Shown here one piece after another: positions 32,331 through 41,757 of a stretch of DNA of 44,733 bases. The translations under genes were made by a program, and so were the position numbers. This stretch comes from Candidatus Gastranaerophilales bacterium (GTDB lineage: Bacteria > Cyanobacteriota > Vampirovibrionia > Gastranaerophilales > Gastranaerophilaceae), in the NCBI GenBank assembly GCA_017475485.1, contig JAFVFO010000055.1:1-44733 (forward strand). Reading direction: 5' to 3'. The notes under the pieces were generated by a model. That model worked only from the letters and a program-made list of their open reading frames with translations, did no database searches and was not told the DNA's origin. The stretch's first letter is position 1. Every line of letters begins with the position of its first letter.

Positions 32331-33110
32331 ATGGAAAAAATAATTAAAGTAGAATGTCCTGCAAAAATTAATTTGGATTTAAGGGTTTTTCCGAGGGATA
32401 ATTCGGGTTTTCATCCTATAAAAAGTATTATGCAGACAATCAGTCTTTTTGATTATTTAACAATAAAATTATCCGAAGGAGATGAAATTCTGCTTTCAGG
32501 CACAAGTGATGAAATTCCATATAATGAAAAAAATTTGTGTTATAAAGCGGTAAAATTATTTTTAGAAAATATTAATAAAAAATTTAAGGTTGAAATTTTT
32601 ATTGAAAAAAATATTCCGGTTGAAGCGGGTCTTGCAGGCGGCTCTACAGACGGCGCTGGGGTTTTGTTCGGTTTAAATAATTTGCTTGATAATATTATAA
32701 AAAAAGAAGATATTCAAACAATGGCTTCAAAACTTGGTTCTGATTTGAATTTTTGTCTTTTGGGCGGTACAAAACTTTGTCAGGGCAAGGGTGATGATAT
32801 AAAAGATATGCCTTTTTACGATTTTAAATTATCTTTAGTTAAGCCTAAAAATCTTAAAATTTCGACAAAAGATGCTTATATGGCGTTTGATACTTTAGAT
32901 AGAGAATCAAATATGAGAAACGATTTAGAATTTGCACTTCTTGATAAATATGAAGAACTGCAGTTTTTGAATTCCATGGGAATGCAAATGTCAGGCTCGG
33001 GCCCGACATTTTTCCTGCGTGATAAAAATATAGATTTTGAGATAGACGAAAACAAATACCTTGTTATAAATAACTTAAATTCCGTTAATCATGGTGTAAG
33101 GGAAGTTTAA
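32331..33110 (+). CDS. ispE: 4-diphosphocytidyl-2-C-methyl-D-erythritol kinase
   Basis: 259 residues, a GHMP kinase a little shorter than usual. PAKINLDL (10-17) with Lys12, the ATP loop PVEAGLAGGSTDGAG (96-110) and MSGSGPTFFL near the C-terminus are diagnostic. It phosphorylates the 2-hydroxyl of CDP-methylerythritol in the MEP isoprenoid pathway. Coupled to rsmA, as in many bacteria. It ends two bases before the convergent repeat protein. Confidence 0.93.
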   Translation: MEKIIKVECPAKINLDLRVFPRDNSGFHPIKSIMQTISLFDYLTIKLSEGDEILLSGTSDEIPYNEKNLCYKAVKLFLENINKKFKVEIFIEKNIPVEAGLAGGSTDGAGVLFGLNNLLDNIIKKEDIQTMASKLGSDLNFCLLGGTKLCQGKGDDIKDMPFYDFKLSLVKPKNLKISTKDAYMAFDTLDRESNMRNDLEFALLDKYEELQFLNSMGMQMSGSGPTFFLRDKNIDFEIDENKYLVINNLNSVNHGVREV

Positions 33111-33112
33111 AA

Positions 33113-34153
33113 TTATTTCCTTTTGACTGCGGATTTAATTGTTCTGACGGTTGCTTTTGAAGTGTTTTTAACAGGTGTGACAACTTTATCAACGCTTGTT
33201 GATATGCCTGTACCTATAGGTATAATAACTTTTTCATTTGTCCACTGTGCACTGTTTGATATTTGGTCAATACTCCAAGCGACACTGTTTTTTATCGGTG
33301 TAATTACAAATTTAGTACCTTTGGCTATTCCTTTACCTGAGGGAATAATTACATAATTTAATGTTTTGTCCGCTACATAGTTAAGCGGTGTATAAGTATA
33401 TATAAAGCCATATATAGTGCCTTTTAGAATGGGTATAAATACATAATCAACACTTTTTTGTGCAACAAATTCCGTTCCTTCCATTATCATATTGCCTACA
33501 TATTCACTGCCTTTTACCATAGGCGAAAATACATATTTGACGCTATTTTTGGCAATTAATTCACTTGAATCCACAAGGAAATCAACCATGTATTCGCTTC
33601 CTTTTGCAATAGGAATTACTATATAATCATATCCTTTTTCTGCGCCTAAAAACATTGCACGGCTTACGGGGATTATGACATAATTGTAAGAAAGTTCCGC
33701 ACCGTCGGATAAAACCTTATACATTGGGCTTATAGCATAGTCGTAAGTATATTCTAAGGATTTGCCCATGCCTTTAAACATAGGAACAAACGCATAGTTA
33801 AATGTATAATCAGCCATTTTATCAAGTGCTGCAAAAGTATAATCGCTTGCCGTTAAAAGGCCTTCCATAACAGGGGAAATGGTGTATCTGTATCCAAGTT
33901 CCATGCCTTGAAAAGTTTTTTCAAACATCCAACCCAAACTGTTTGCAACGGGAGAAGCTATATGTTCGCTTGACCAATCAACAGCACCGCCTATTGCGTC
34001 CATTCCCATATATACGGGTGCAATAGCTCCGCCGATTGCCCAGCCTACAGGTGTTAATGCCTTGTCAAGTACACCTTCGTCATCTTGCGCAAAAGTTACG
34101 GATGTGTTAGCTAGCAATAGTAAAAATAATATTGATAACAAAAATTTTTTCAC
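33113..34153 (-). CDS. exported repeat protein with 11-residue-stepped Y-x-x-x-P units
   Basis: 346 residues starting with GTG (AGAGGG about 9 bases upstream). After a signal peptide (1-22) the whole protein is built on a unit beginning Y-[VA]-x-x-P-[MI]-x-K-G (YVFSPMVKG, YVFIPILKG, YAFVPMFKG, YDYIVIPIAKG). Spacing between units is 30, 19, 19, 19, 30, 30, 30, 15, 26 and 15 residues: every value is 15 or 19, or one of these plus 11. That points to amphipathic helices extended in 11-residue steps, as in lipid-binding or right-handed coiled-coil proteins. Basic C-terminus (KSAVKRK). Likely periplasmic or surface. Not recognised. Confidence 0.6.
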   Translation of the reverse strand: MKKFLLSILFLLLLANTSVTFAQDDEGVLDKALTPVGWAIGGAIAPVYMGMDAIGGAVDWSSEHIASPVANSLGWMFEKTFQGMELGYRYTISPVMEGLLTASDYTFAALDKMADYTFNYAFVPMFKGMGKSLEYTYDYAISPMYKVLSDGAELSYNYVIIPVSRAMFLGAEKGYDYIVIPIAKGSEYMVDFLVDSSELIAKNSVKYVFSPMVKGSEYVGNMIMEGTEFVAQKSVDYVFIPILKGTIYGFIYTYTPLNYVADKTLNYVIIPSGKGIAKGTKFVITPIKNSVAWSIDQISNSAQWTNEKVIIPIGTGISTSVDKVVTPVKNTSKATVRTIKSAVKRK

Positions 34154-34223
34154 GTTTATACCCTCTTTTTATTTAATAATATTATGCCGAAGGGTATATT
34201 GTAATCATTTGTATAGTTTAGAA

Positions 34224-34637
34224 TTATTTTAATTCATCAATAATTTCATATTTTGAACTTTTAAAAATATCTTTTATGAAATCGAATTTATCTAATGAAG
34301 TGTTAATTTTATTAAGATTTTCTTTTAAATGAATGTAATTTTTAAAATTCAAAGCTATTGAATTTTTATTATTTTTTAAAATAGCACTTGTTTTGGTATT
34401 TTTTGCAAGTTTTTTAGCTTGTACTATAAATGGGTTTCTTGCAACGGTTTTACCTATTTCATACCATGAATTATCTTTTGAATTGTTATCAATTAATAAA
34501 AGATGACTTGTTTCGTCAATTATATCTTCATTTATTAATTTTTTTAACATTTCAATAATTTTATCTGCCGTTAATTTAATATCTTTTTCTTTGTTTTTAC
34601 AAGTTAAAACTACGGTAATTTGCGAATATCTAGACAT
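34224..34637 (-). CDS. short GT2-like protein, perhaps truncated
   Basis: 137 residues. The start (ITVVLTCKNKEKDI, then LLLIDNNSKDNSW at 46-58) looks like the nucleotide-binding N-terminal half of a family 2 glycosyltransferase, but the rest is a Lys/Asn-rich helical stretch with no catalytic second half. Either a remnant or a protein that has kept only the fold. AAAGGAT precedes the ATG. No polysaccharide genes are near. Function unknown. Confidence 0.4.
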   Translation of the reverse strand: MSRYSQITVVLTCKNKEKDIKLTADKIIEMLKKLINEDIIDETSHLLLIDNNSKDNSWYEIGKTVARNPFIVQAKKLAKNTKTSAILKNNKNSIALNFKNYIHLKENLNKINTSLDKFDFIKDIFKSSKYEIIDELK

Positions 34638-34696
34638 TTTTTATCCTTTCAATATAAATATTAGCATAAATAAAGGAATTTAATAATTTGAAAACA

Positions 34697-34705
34697 TGAT
34701 ATAAT
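34697..34705 (+). promoter_or_regulatory. extended -10 promoter for the helicase-nuclease gene
   Basis: TGA-TATAAT predicts a start near 34712, with an AGAGGA ribosome binding site before ATG 34738. Confidence 0.65.
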
Positions 34706-34737
34706 AACCTTTATTTAGACAATTTAGAGGAATTTAT

Positions 34738-37700
34738 ATGTTACAATCTGTGCCGTCAGCTATTAAAAATGCGTTTCGCGGAAGTTTTATAAAAAAAGTA
34801 TGTAATTATTTGCATGATTGCGTCAGGGAAGAAGTTAAATCTTCAACTTTCAGAAATTTAAAAGGTGATAAAGAAAACAAATGGTTATTTTTAGAAGGCG
34901 ATGAGCAGGTTTTTTCTAATTTTGATACACCGCATTTGCTGAACGGTTCAGACAGTTATTTAACCGAACTCATGATTCAATCCGAAATGAATCAAAAAGA
35001 AAAATATCTTATATACGGATTTTTATTTTTGGTTGGTAAAAATACCAAAACAAGAAAAAATAATGAATTTTTAACTCCTATTTTGTACGCTCCTGCAAAG
35101 TTAGAGCGCGAAGGGGTTAATATAAAGTTATCTGTTTTAGAAGATACTTTATCATTAAATACAGGCGCAATTGCGCAGTTAATTCAGCGCGAAGATGAGC
35201 AGGAAACTGACGCTATGCTTGAAGGCTTATTAAATGTTGTGCCTGAATTGCCTTTGAAGGAAGAAGACTTAAATATATTTTTAACTACCTTAAAATCTTT
35301 AGTTCCCGATGTTGAAATTATGCTTAATATCGGTGCTACGGCTGATATAAAACAAACCGATGATGAATTTTATAACAAAGAAGCAGCCATAGAAGATATT
35401 GAAGCGGGGAATATTGATTTTGATTCGATTGAAAACCTGCAAAATGCACCGAAGGTTAAGGTTGAAAAACTTGTATTAGAACGTACCCAGGCTGTTATTT
35501 TAACAACTCGTCCGAGTGTGACTGCGGGGGTATTGCATGAATTAACACAAATTTCCGAAAAACCTTCAGGCACAATAAGAGAAACCGTTTTAAACGTTAT
35601 AAATCAAGAATTTTTGGAATCTTCGGGACAAACCGAGGTAAAATTAGAGGACACTGATATTAAAAATGTTTTTCCTGTTACACCTTTGAGTTTATCTGAT
35701 TCTCAGGAAGATGTTATTAAAAAAATAGAAGAAAGCGACTTTTTAGCTGTATATGGCCCGCCCGGTACCGGCAAAAGCCAAACTATTGTTAATGTTTGCG
35801 CGCATTTAATTGCAACAGGCAGAACTGTTTTAGTTGCTTCAAAAATGGATAAAGCGGTTGATGTTGTAGCGGAAAGATTGAATGAATTAAATGCTCCCTA
35901 TCTTGCGCTTCGTGCAGGTAGAGCAAATTATCAAAGGCAGTTAAACAACGAATTACAGGAATTATTATCTAATAAGGTTGAATTAAATTCCGGCTTTGAT
36001 TCTAATATGACCGCTGATACGTCTGATATGAAAGAACTTTTAAAAGATATAAAACGTCTTGAAGATTCGGCTTTATCAATTTTAGATTTAGAAAAAAAAT
36101 ATACCATGCTTTATGATGAATTTGAAGATTCAAAAAGTGCCATATCAGGTTTTAGTTTACTTGTTGAAAAATACAGATATCAGGAATTGGAAAATGCCAG
36201 AAAGATTTTTTCGACAATCGAAGAACTTGAAGAAAAATATAAGAAAAATATTTTTGATAAAATTAAGCTATTCTTTGATTACAGAAAATTAAAAAAAATA
36301 TTAAAATTGCAAAAAACTCTAAATGAAGATATCCTAAAACGCCTGCCCTATGAATTAAATATTGCACTTGAAGAAGCGCAGCTTAGTAAAATTGAAGATG
36401 AAATTCATTCAAAAGGCAATTTACATCAAATTTTAAGAAGAATAAAAAACCTTAAATCGAAGCAAAAGAAATTGGCTGTTGATATTTTAAGAAATAAAAG
36501 AAGAACAGCCTTGAAAAATATTTTGTGCGACGCGCAAAAAAGAAGAAGACTCATGGTGCATGCCAAATCCTTGATTTCAAGAAAGGCAAATCTTCAAAAC
36601 AGATTACTCGAAAAGGAAGATTTTAAACCGTTGTTGTCTGCTTTTCCCTGCTGGTGCACAACAACTTACGCTATATCTAATTCAATCCCCTTGAAGCCTG
36701 CTATGTTTGATGTTGTAATTATTGATGAAGCAAGCCAATGTGATATAGCATCTTGTATTCCTGTTTTATACAGGGCAAGAAAAGCAATCATAGTCGGTGA
36801 TGACAAACAATTACCGCATTTATCTTTTCTTGAAAAAGCAAAAGAACAAAGTTTCTTATCTCAATATAATATTGATGAAAGATATCAATTAATGTGGAGA
36901 TATCGTGATAATTCAATGTTTGACCTTGCTAATTATTATTCAACTAATCCTGTATTGTTAGATGAACATTTTCGCTCGCCTGCGCCTATAATTCAATTTT
37001 CAAGCAACGAGTTTTACGGCGGAAAAATTAAAATTATGAGTCCTAATTTTAATGACGGCAATATAATTCAATTGAAAATTGTTCGTGACGGCAAGGTTGA
37101 TCATGACGCTACAAGAAATGTAGCAGAATGCGAAGAAGTTGTAAGAACAATTCAAGAACTTATTATGAATGATAAAGATTCAAAAACCCCTGTTTCAATT
37201 GGTGTAATATCGCCATTTAGAGCGCAAGTTGACCTTATCAAGAAAGCCATTTTAAGAGTTTTTGATAACGAAACAATTGCACGTCATAGGCTTGATTGCG
37301 GTACAGCGCATACTTATCAGGGTGATGAGAGAGATATAATGCTTTTGAGCTGGACATTTGCACCGAATTCGCATGCGCAGAGTTTAATTTTTGCCCAAAA
37401 GCCAAATCTTTTTAACGTGGCAATTACTCGCGCCCGCCATAAGCTAATCAATTTTATTTCAAGAGATATTAACGAGCTTCCGCAAGGTTTATTAAGAGAT
37501 TATCTTGAATATGTAAAAAAGATTAATTCTAAACCGCCTCAAGATATGTTTAAAAATGATTTTGAGCATGTTGTATTTGACGCGCTAAAGGAAGAATTTC
37601 CGAGCCTGGAAGATAAAATCAAGGCAGGTGTTGAAATAGGTTCCGTTTCAACAGATATTATGATTGATAAAACAATTGTTGAAATAGATGGCGTTGAAGA

Positions 37701-37845
37701 TAATATTCCGCCTAAATATAATGATATGAAAAAACAGGCAATTATGGAGCGTTCCGGTTTTAACGTTATGAGAATTACAAAACGCGAATGGGATATTTCA
37801 AAATCAGCCTGCTTAGATAGAATAAGACAATTTATTTCATGCTAA
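34738..37845 (+). CDS. superfamily 1 helicase fused to PD-(D/E)xK-like nuclease domain
   Basis: 1035 residues. An N-terminal domain (about 1-300) with no known motif, then UPF1-type helicase motifs: YGPPGTGKSQT (Walker A, 339-349), a long coiled insertion (about 430-620), IIDEAS (661-666), VGDDKQLPH, SPFRAQVDLI, GTAHTYQGDERD (855-866), NVAITRARHK. The C-terminal ~90 residues look like a Vsr/DUF559-type nuclease: E942, D973, E982-x-D984 in TIVEIDGVE, then FNVMRITKREWD. Such one-gene helicase-nucleases occur in DNA repair and in phage defence. It sits directly before mutS2; no defence genes adjoin. Confidence 0.8.
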   Translation: MLQSVPSAIKNAFRGSFIKKVCNYLHDCVREEVKSSTFRNLKGDKENKWLFLEGDEQVFSNFDTPHLLNGSDSYLTELMIQSEMNQKEKYLIYGFLFLVGKNTKTRKNNEFLTPILYAPAKLEREGVNIKLSVLEDTLSLNTGAIAQLIQREDEQETDAMLEGLLNVVPELPLKEEDLNIFLTTLKSLVPDVEIMLNIGATADIKQTDDEFYNKEAAIEDIEAGNIDFDSIENLQNAPKVKVEKLVLERTQAVILTTRPSVTAGVLHELTQISEKPSGTIRETVLNVINQEFLESSGQTEVKLEDTDIKNVFPVTPLSLSDSQEDVIKKIEESDFLAVYGPPGTGKSQTIVNVCAHLIATGRTVLVASKMDKAVDVVAERLNELNAPYLALRAGRANYQRQLNNELQELLSNKVELNSGFDSNMTADTSDMKELLKDIKRLEDSALSILDLEKKYTMLYDEFEDSKSAISGFSLLVEKYRYQELENARKIFSTIEELEEKYKKNIFDKIKLFFDYRKLKKILKLQKTLNEDILKRLPYELNIALEEAQLSKIEDEIHSKGNLHQILRRIKNLKSKQKKLAVDILRNKRRTALKNILCDAQKRRRLMVHAKSLISRKANLQNRLLEKEDFKPLLSAFPCWCTTTYAISNSIPLKPAMFDVVIIDEASQCDIASCIPVLYRARKAIIVGDDKQLPHLSFLEKAKEQSFLSQYNIDERYQLMWRYRDNSMFDLANYYSTNPVLLDEHFRSPAPIIQFSSNEFYGGKIKIMSPNFNDGNIIQLKIVRDGKVDHDATRNVAECEEVVRTIQELIMNDKDSKTPVSIGVISPFRAQVDLIKKAILRVFDNETIARHRLDCGTAHTYQGDERDIMLLSWTFAPNSHAQSLIFAQKPNLFNVAITRARHKLINFISRDINELPQGLLRDYLEYVKKINSKPPQDMFKNDFEHVVFDALKEEFPSLEDKIKAGVEIGSVSTDIMIDKTIVEIDGVEDNIPPKYNDMKKQAIMERSGFNVMRITKREWDISKSACLDRIRQFISC

Positions 37846-37848
37846 AAT
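37840..37848 (+). promoter_or_regulatory. extended -10, leaderless start
   Basis: TGC-TAAAAT ends 6 bases before ATG 37855 and overlaps the stop of the upstream gene. Confidence 0.6.
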
Positions 37849-37854
37849 AATTCT

Positions 37855-40185
37855 ATGAACGAACACTATATTGCCTTGGAATTTGATAAGGTTTTATTAA
37901 ATCTTTCAAAATATGCTTCCTCTAAATTATCGAGTGAAGCATGTTTGAATTTGGAAGTATTAAATAACAAAGAAAAAATAGAATACGAGTTATCTTTAGT
38001 TGATAGTGCAAAAAAATTGCTTGATGATAATAAGCCTCTTGTAATTGATGATATATCAGATATTAAAGAAATTTTTAAACAAAGTCATTTTTTAGCTGAT
38101 GAAATTGTTGAATTGGCGCATAATTTAAGAAATGCACGTTTAGCCAGAAATTTTATCTTATCAAATGAATATCAAAATTTAATTGCAATTTCAAATAATT
38201 TTTATACAAATAAAGAACTTGAAGATGAAGTTTTTTCTGTTTTTGATAATGAATTGAATTTGCTGGATTGCGCTTCCGATACCTTAAAATCTCTCAGGGC
38301 TTCCTATCGTGATAATAAGGATAACCTTAAAACCGCCATTAATAACCTGCTTCAAAATAACAGTTTTTTGGAAAATCTGCAAGATACGGTTGTTTCAACG
38401 CGTGAAGACAGACCCGTTTTTCAGGTAAAAGCCAGCTGTAAAAACAAGGTGCAAGGTATCGTGCATGACGTTTCTCAAACGAATTTAACTTATTTTATAG
38501 AACCGAGTGTATTAGTGCCGTTATCAAACAAACTGCGCCAAATTGAAATTGAAATACAAGCCGAAATTTCAAGAATTTTAGGGGTTTTATCCGAAAAATT
38601 TAAAAAGATTTATAATGAATTATTGCTAAACCAAGAAATTTTAATCAGATTAGATTGTATTTTTGCCCGTGCAAAGTATTCTATACATTTACATGGGGTG
38701 AGCGCTGATATTACGGATGAAAAAATAATCGATATTCAAAAAATGCGTCATCCGCTTTTGGTTGAAATTAAAGAAGATGTTATCGAAAATGATTTCACAT
38801 TAGGCAAAGATTATTCATGCCTTTTAATAACAGGTTCAAATACGGGCGGTAAAACGGTTGCCCTGAAATGTGCAGGATTAATGGTTTTAATGACAAAAGC
38901 AGGACTGCATATTCCTTGTATCGGGGCAAAAATCGGTGCAAAATATGAAATTTATTGCGATATTTCAAAAGAACAAAGTTTAGAACAAGGCTTTTCAACT
39001 TTTTCCGCTCATATTAAAAATATTTCAGACATTTTAAATTCCATTGATGAAAATTCGCTTATTCTTTTAGATGAACTCGGTTCAGGTACAGATCCTATAG
39101 AGGGTGCTTCTTTAGCCCATGCGATTTTGGATTATATAAAAAATAAAAATGCTCAAAGTATTGTTACAACACATCTTGGTGAATTAAAAATCTTAAAATA
39201 TTCTGATGATTATTTTGAAAATGCTACTGTTTTGTTTGATACAGATAGCCTAAAACCTAAATATAATCTTATTATAGGTATGTCGGGAACATCTTGTGCT
39301 ATTGATATATCGCAAAATTTAGGCTTAAATTCTGAAATTATTTCAAATGCAAGAAACTATCTAAAGGGGGCAAGTGCCACATCCGAGCTTTTTTCAAAAA
39401 TAGAAAAAACAAATCAGCAGTTAATTAAAATAGAACAAGAAGCCTCTATAACTCTCGAAAAATCAAAAGAAATAGAGCAAAATGCAAACAATAAACTGGA
39501 TGAAATCAGAAAAAATAAGAAAAAATCGCTTGATAGCTTTAAAAGAAAATTTCAAAATCAGCTTGACAGTGCAAGAAGTGAAATTAAAGAAATTGTTGAC
39601 GAAATAAGACGGGAAAAATCTTTAAAAGTCGCCATGCGTTCTTATGACAGAATTAATAAACTGGAAAACAGAATAAGAGAAGAATTTTCCGGTGAAGATA
39701 GTAATTTGGCGCAAAAATATAAGAAATTAGATATTAATAGCCTTAAAGTCGGGCAAAGTGTTTTGATTAAAAAATTAGATCAAATAGTTATACTTGATAG
39801 CCTGCCTGATAAAAAAGGCATGGCTGCAATCAGAATAGGTAACATTAAATCTAAAATTCCTGTTTCACGTCTTGCCTATACCGATAAAAAAGTTGCGCCT
39901 CACCTTAAAAAAATCGAGGTACATTTTACTGAGCATGATAACCTGTTATCGCGTCTTGACCTTAGAGGAATGCGCGTGATAGAGGCAATAGAATATCTTG
40001 ATAAAAACCTTGATAAAGCAAATTTAAGAGGTTTGAACCAAATAACGGTTATCCATGGGTATGGTACGGGTGCGCTGAAACAAGCAGTAAAGGAATATTT
40101 GGATAATTCTCCCTATGTTGCAAAATACCATTACGGTGATGAAACACAAGGTAGGGATGGCGTTGTGATTATTGATTTGAACTAA
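37855..40185 (+). CDS. mutS2: endonuclease MutS2 / ribosome-rescue ATPase
   Basis: 776 residues, usual length. ATPase domain with ITGSNTGGKTVALK (Walker A, 327-334), LILLDELGSGTDPIEGASL and a Thr-His switch. A long coiled coil (about 500-620), then a C-terminal Smr domain (from about 700) with LDLRGMRV and VIHGYGTGALK. MutS2 acts on branched DNA in some bacteria and splits stalled ribosomes in others; sequence alone does not separate these. No ribosome binding site; leaderless. Overlaps the convergent pnuC by 17 bases. Confidence 0.93.
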   Translation: MNEHYIALEFDKVLLNLSKYASSKLSSEACLNLEVLNNKEKIEYELSLVDSAKKLLDDNKPLVIDDISDIKEIFKQSHFLADEIVELAHNLRNARLARNFILSNEYQNLIAISNNFYTNKELEDEVFSVFDNELNLLDCASDTLKSLRASYRDNKDNLKTAINNLLQNNSFLENLQDTVVSTREDRPVFQVKASCKNKVQGIVHDVSQTNLTYFIEPSVLVPLSNKLRQIEIEIQAEISRILGVLSEKFKKIYNELLLNQEILIRLDCIFARAKYSIHLHGVSADITDEKIIDIQKMRHPLLVEIKEDVIENDFTLGKDYSCLLITGSNTGGKTVALKCAGLMVLMTKAGLHIPCIGAKIGAKYEIYCDISKEQSLEQGFSTFSAHIKNISDILNSIDENSLILLDELGSGTDPIEGASLAHAILDYIKNKNAQSIVTTHLGELKILKYSDDYFENATVLFDTDSLKPKYNLIIGMSGTSCAIDISQNLGLNSEIISNARNYLKGASATSELFSKIEKTNQQLIKIEQEASITLEKSKEIEQNANNKLDEIRKNKKKSLDSFKRKFQNQLDSARSEIKEIVDEIRREKSLKVAMRSYDRINKLENRIREEFSGEDSNLAQKYKKLDINSLKVGQSVLIKKLDQIVILDSLPDKKGMAAIRIGNIKSKIPVSRLAYTDKKVAPHLKKIEVHFTEHDNLLSRLDLRGMRVIEAIEYLDKNLDKANLRGLNQITVIHGYGTGALKQAVKEYLDNSPYVAKYHYGDETQGRDGVVIIDLN

Positions 40186-40753
40186 TTTCTTTTTTCCATT
40201 GAAAATAAAATATAATTCCCAATATAAGATAAATTAGCCATAAAAGTACTGTTGCATATACTTTCATACCTTGTATAAGCGCGATAATCCATATTATAAG
40301 TGTTGCAAGGTTTACTATTGTCCAAATAAACCATTGCTCAAGCGCTCTTTGCATTGTTAAATACATACCCAGTATTGAAAAAATTGTTACTATAGAATCT
40401 AATACAGGTTGGTTGTCACCTGACATTTTTAAAAAATAGTATAAAATTACGGTTAAAATTAAAGCGGATAAAAAACTGATAATTAAAATGCGTTTTGATA
40501 ATTTTACCTTTTTTATACTTTTTGTTTTTGTGTCGGTATTTTGTATCCACTTAAATAAACTTATTATTTGAAGCGGTATATAGTATAAAAAATTTAATAA
40601 AAAACTGCCCCAAAGAGCGTTTCTGAAGGATAAAAAAGCATATAAAACTGATGACAAAAGTCCGAAAATAAAACAGCAAAATTTTCCCTTACCTGCCAAA
40701 ATTGTGTAGCTTAAACCGCATAAAGCGTATATAATTGACACCAAATTATCCAT
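40169..40753 (-). CDS. pnuC: nicotinamide riboside transporter
   Basis: 194 residues with seven or eight membrane helices. NQPVLDSIVTIFSILGMYL and QRALEQWFIWTIVNL are characteristic of PnuC, which lets nicotinamide riboside cross the inner membrane by facilitated diffusion for NAD synthesis. No NadR or NAD riboswitch is seen. Divergent from the next gene with only 24 bases between, so promoters must overlap coding or lie right at the starts. Confidence 0.88.
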   Translation of the reverse strand: MDNLVSIIYALCGLSYTILAGKGKFCCFIFGLLSSVLYAFLSFRNALWGSFLLNFLYYIPLQIISLFKWIQNTDTKTKSIKKVKLSKRILIISFLSALILTVILYYFLKMSGDNQPVLDSIVTIFSILGMYLTMQRALEQWFIWTIVNLATLIIWIIALIQGMKVYATVLLWLIYLILGIIFYFQWKKEISSNQ

Positions 40754-40777
40754 ATTTATGTTATCTTATAAACACAG

Positions 40778-41737
40778 ATGATTGAAAAGATAATAAATTC
40801 AAATATTTACAATAATAAGACTTTATTAAAAAGCCTTAAATTTGTATCGGAAAATAGCCCCGTATTCACTGCGGGTGCTTCTTTGGCATTTGCGTCGGTA
40901 GTACGCCCCGTATCTACTCTATTAGCGCCTAAAACAGACAAAGAAGATAAAAAATTATCCTGTGTCAAGTCGATTTCATCTGCAATAACAGGGTTTTTAT
41001 TTATGTCTTTAGTATCTGCTCCTTTTTCAAAAGCTGTTAAAAACATTGATAACAATCCAAAAGAATTTTTAACTAAAGAAACTATAAACAATCTTTCAAA
41101 CGGACTTGATAATGTTACAGGTTCTAAGAGTTATCAATTTATTACACAATTATTCAAACTGGGATTGGGGTTTTTGCTCGCATATCCTAAAGCATTAACA
41201 AATAATGCCCTAATTCCTGCAGTTATGAATAAACTATCAAATAAAAAAGATGAAAAACCGAGTTTTAAGGGTAAATTAGAAAACGTGATAGCGGGAACAA
41301 TCAATAATGAAAAAGTGCAAAATTTTGCAAACAAAATGAAGGATACAAACTACACAACTCATTTAATCGCGCTTGGAGATGTATTTTCTACCCTTGCTTT
41401 TAGCGTAATGACCTCTAAAAATAAAAAACTTGATAAACACCAAAAACAGGTTTTAAATTATAATGCCGCAATATCCACTGCTTTGTGTCTTTTAGGGGGG
41501 TATGGAATTGATAAAGCGTTGGATAAACCCATGACAAAATTTATTGAAAATTTGAAAAATGCAAATAAAAATTCCCCTGATTTAGCTAAATATACAGAAG
41601 GAAGTAAAATTGTTAAAACTTCTTTAATATTTGGTGTAGTTTATTATTGCCTGATACCTTTAATTTCAACATTTTTATCAAGCAAAATTGCTTCAAAAAC
41701 AAATGAAACTAGCCCTTTAAATAAAAATAATTTATAA
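40778..41737 (+). CDS. membrane protein with internal two-fold repeat, unknown
   Basis: 319 residues, about five hydrophobic segments. Two halves look related: a K-D-K..., SISSAITGFLFMSL, SKAV pattern (about 50-90) returns as K-D-K..., NAAISTALCLLGGYG, DKAL (about 215-255), and each half is followed by a LIP segment (ALIPAVMN; CLIPLIST). No signal peptide. Short SFKGK motif in the middle. I recognise no family. Divergent from pnuC and just upstream of nfeD. Confidence 0.5.
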   Translation: MIEKIINSNIYNNKTLLKSLKFVSENSPVFTAGASLAFASVVRPVSTLLAPKTDKEDKKLSCVKSISSAITGFLFMSLVSAPFSKAVKNIDNNPKEFLTKETINNLSNGLDNVTGSKSYQFITQLFKLGLGFLLAYPKALTNNALIPAVMNKLSNKKDEKPSFKGKLENVIAGTINNEKVQNFANKMKDTNYTTHLIALGDVFSTLAFSVMTSKNKKLDKHQKQVLNYNAAISTALCLLGGYGIDKALDKPMTKFIENLKNANKNSPDLAKYTEGSKIVKTSLIFGVVYYCLIPLISTFLSSKIASKTNETSPLNKNNL

Positions 41738-41757
41738 TTACACTAAAAGGAGTTTAT

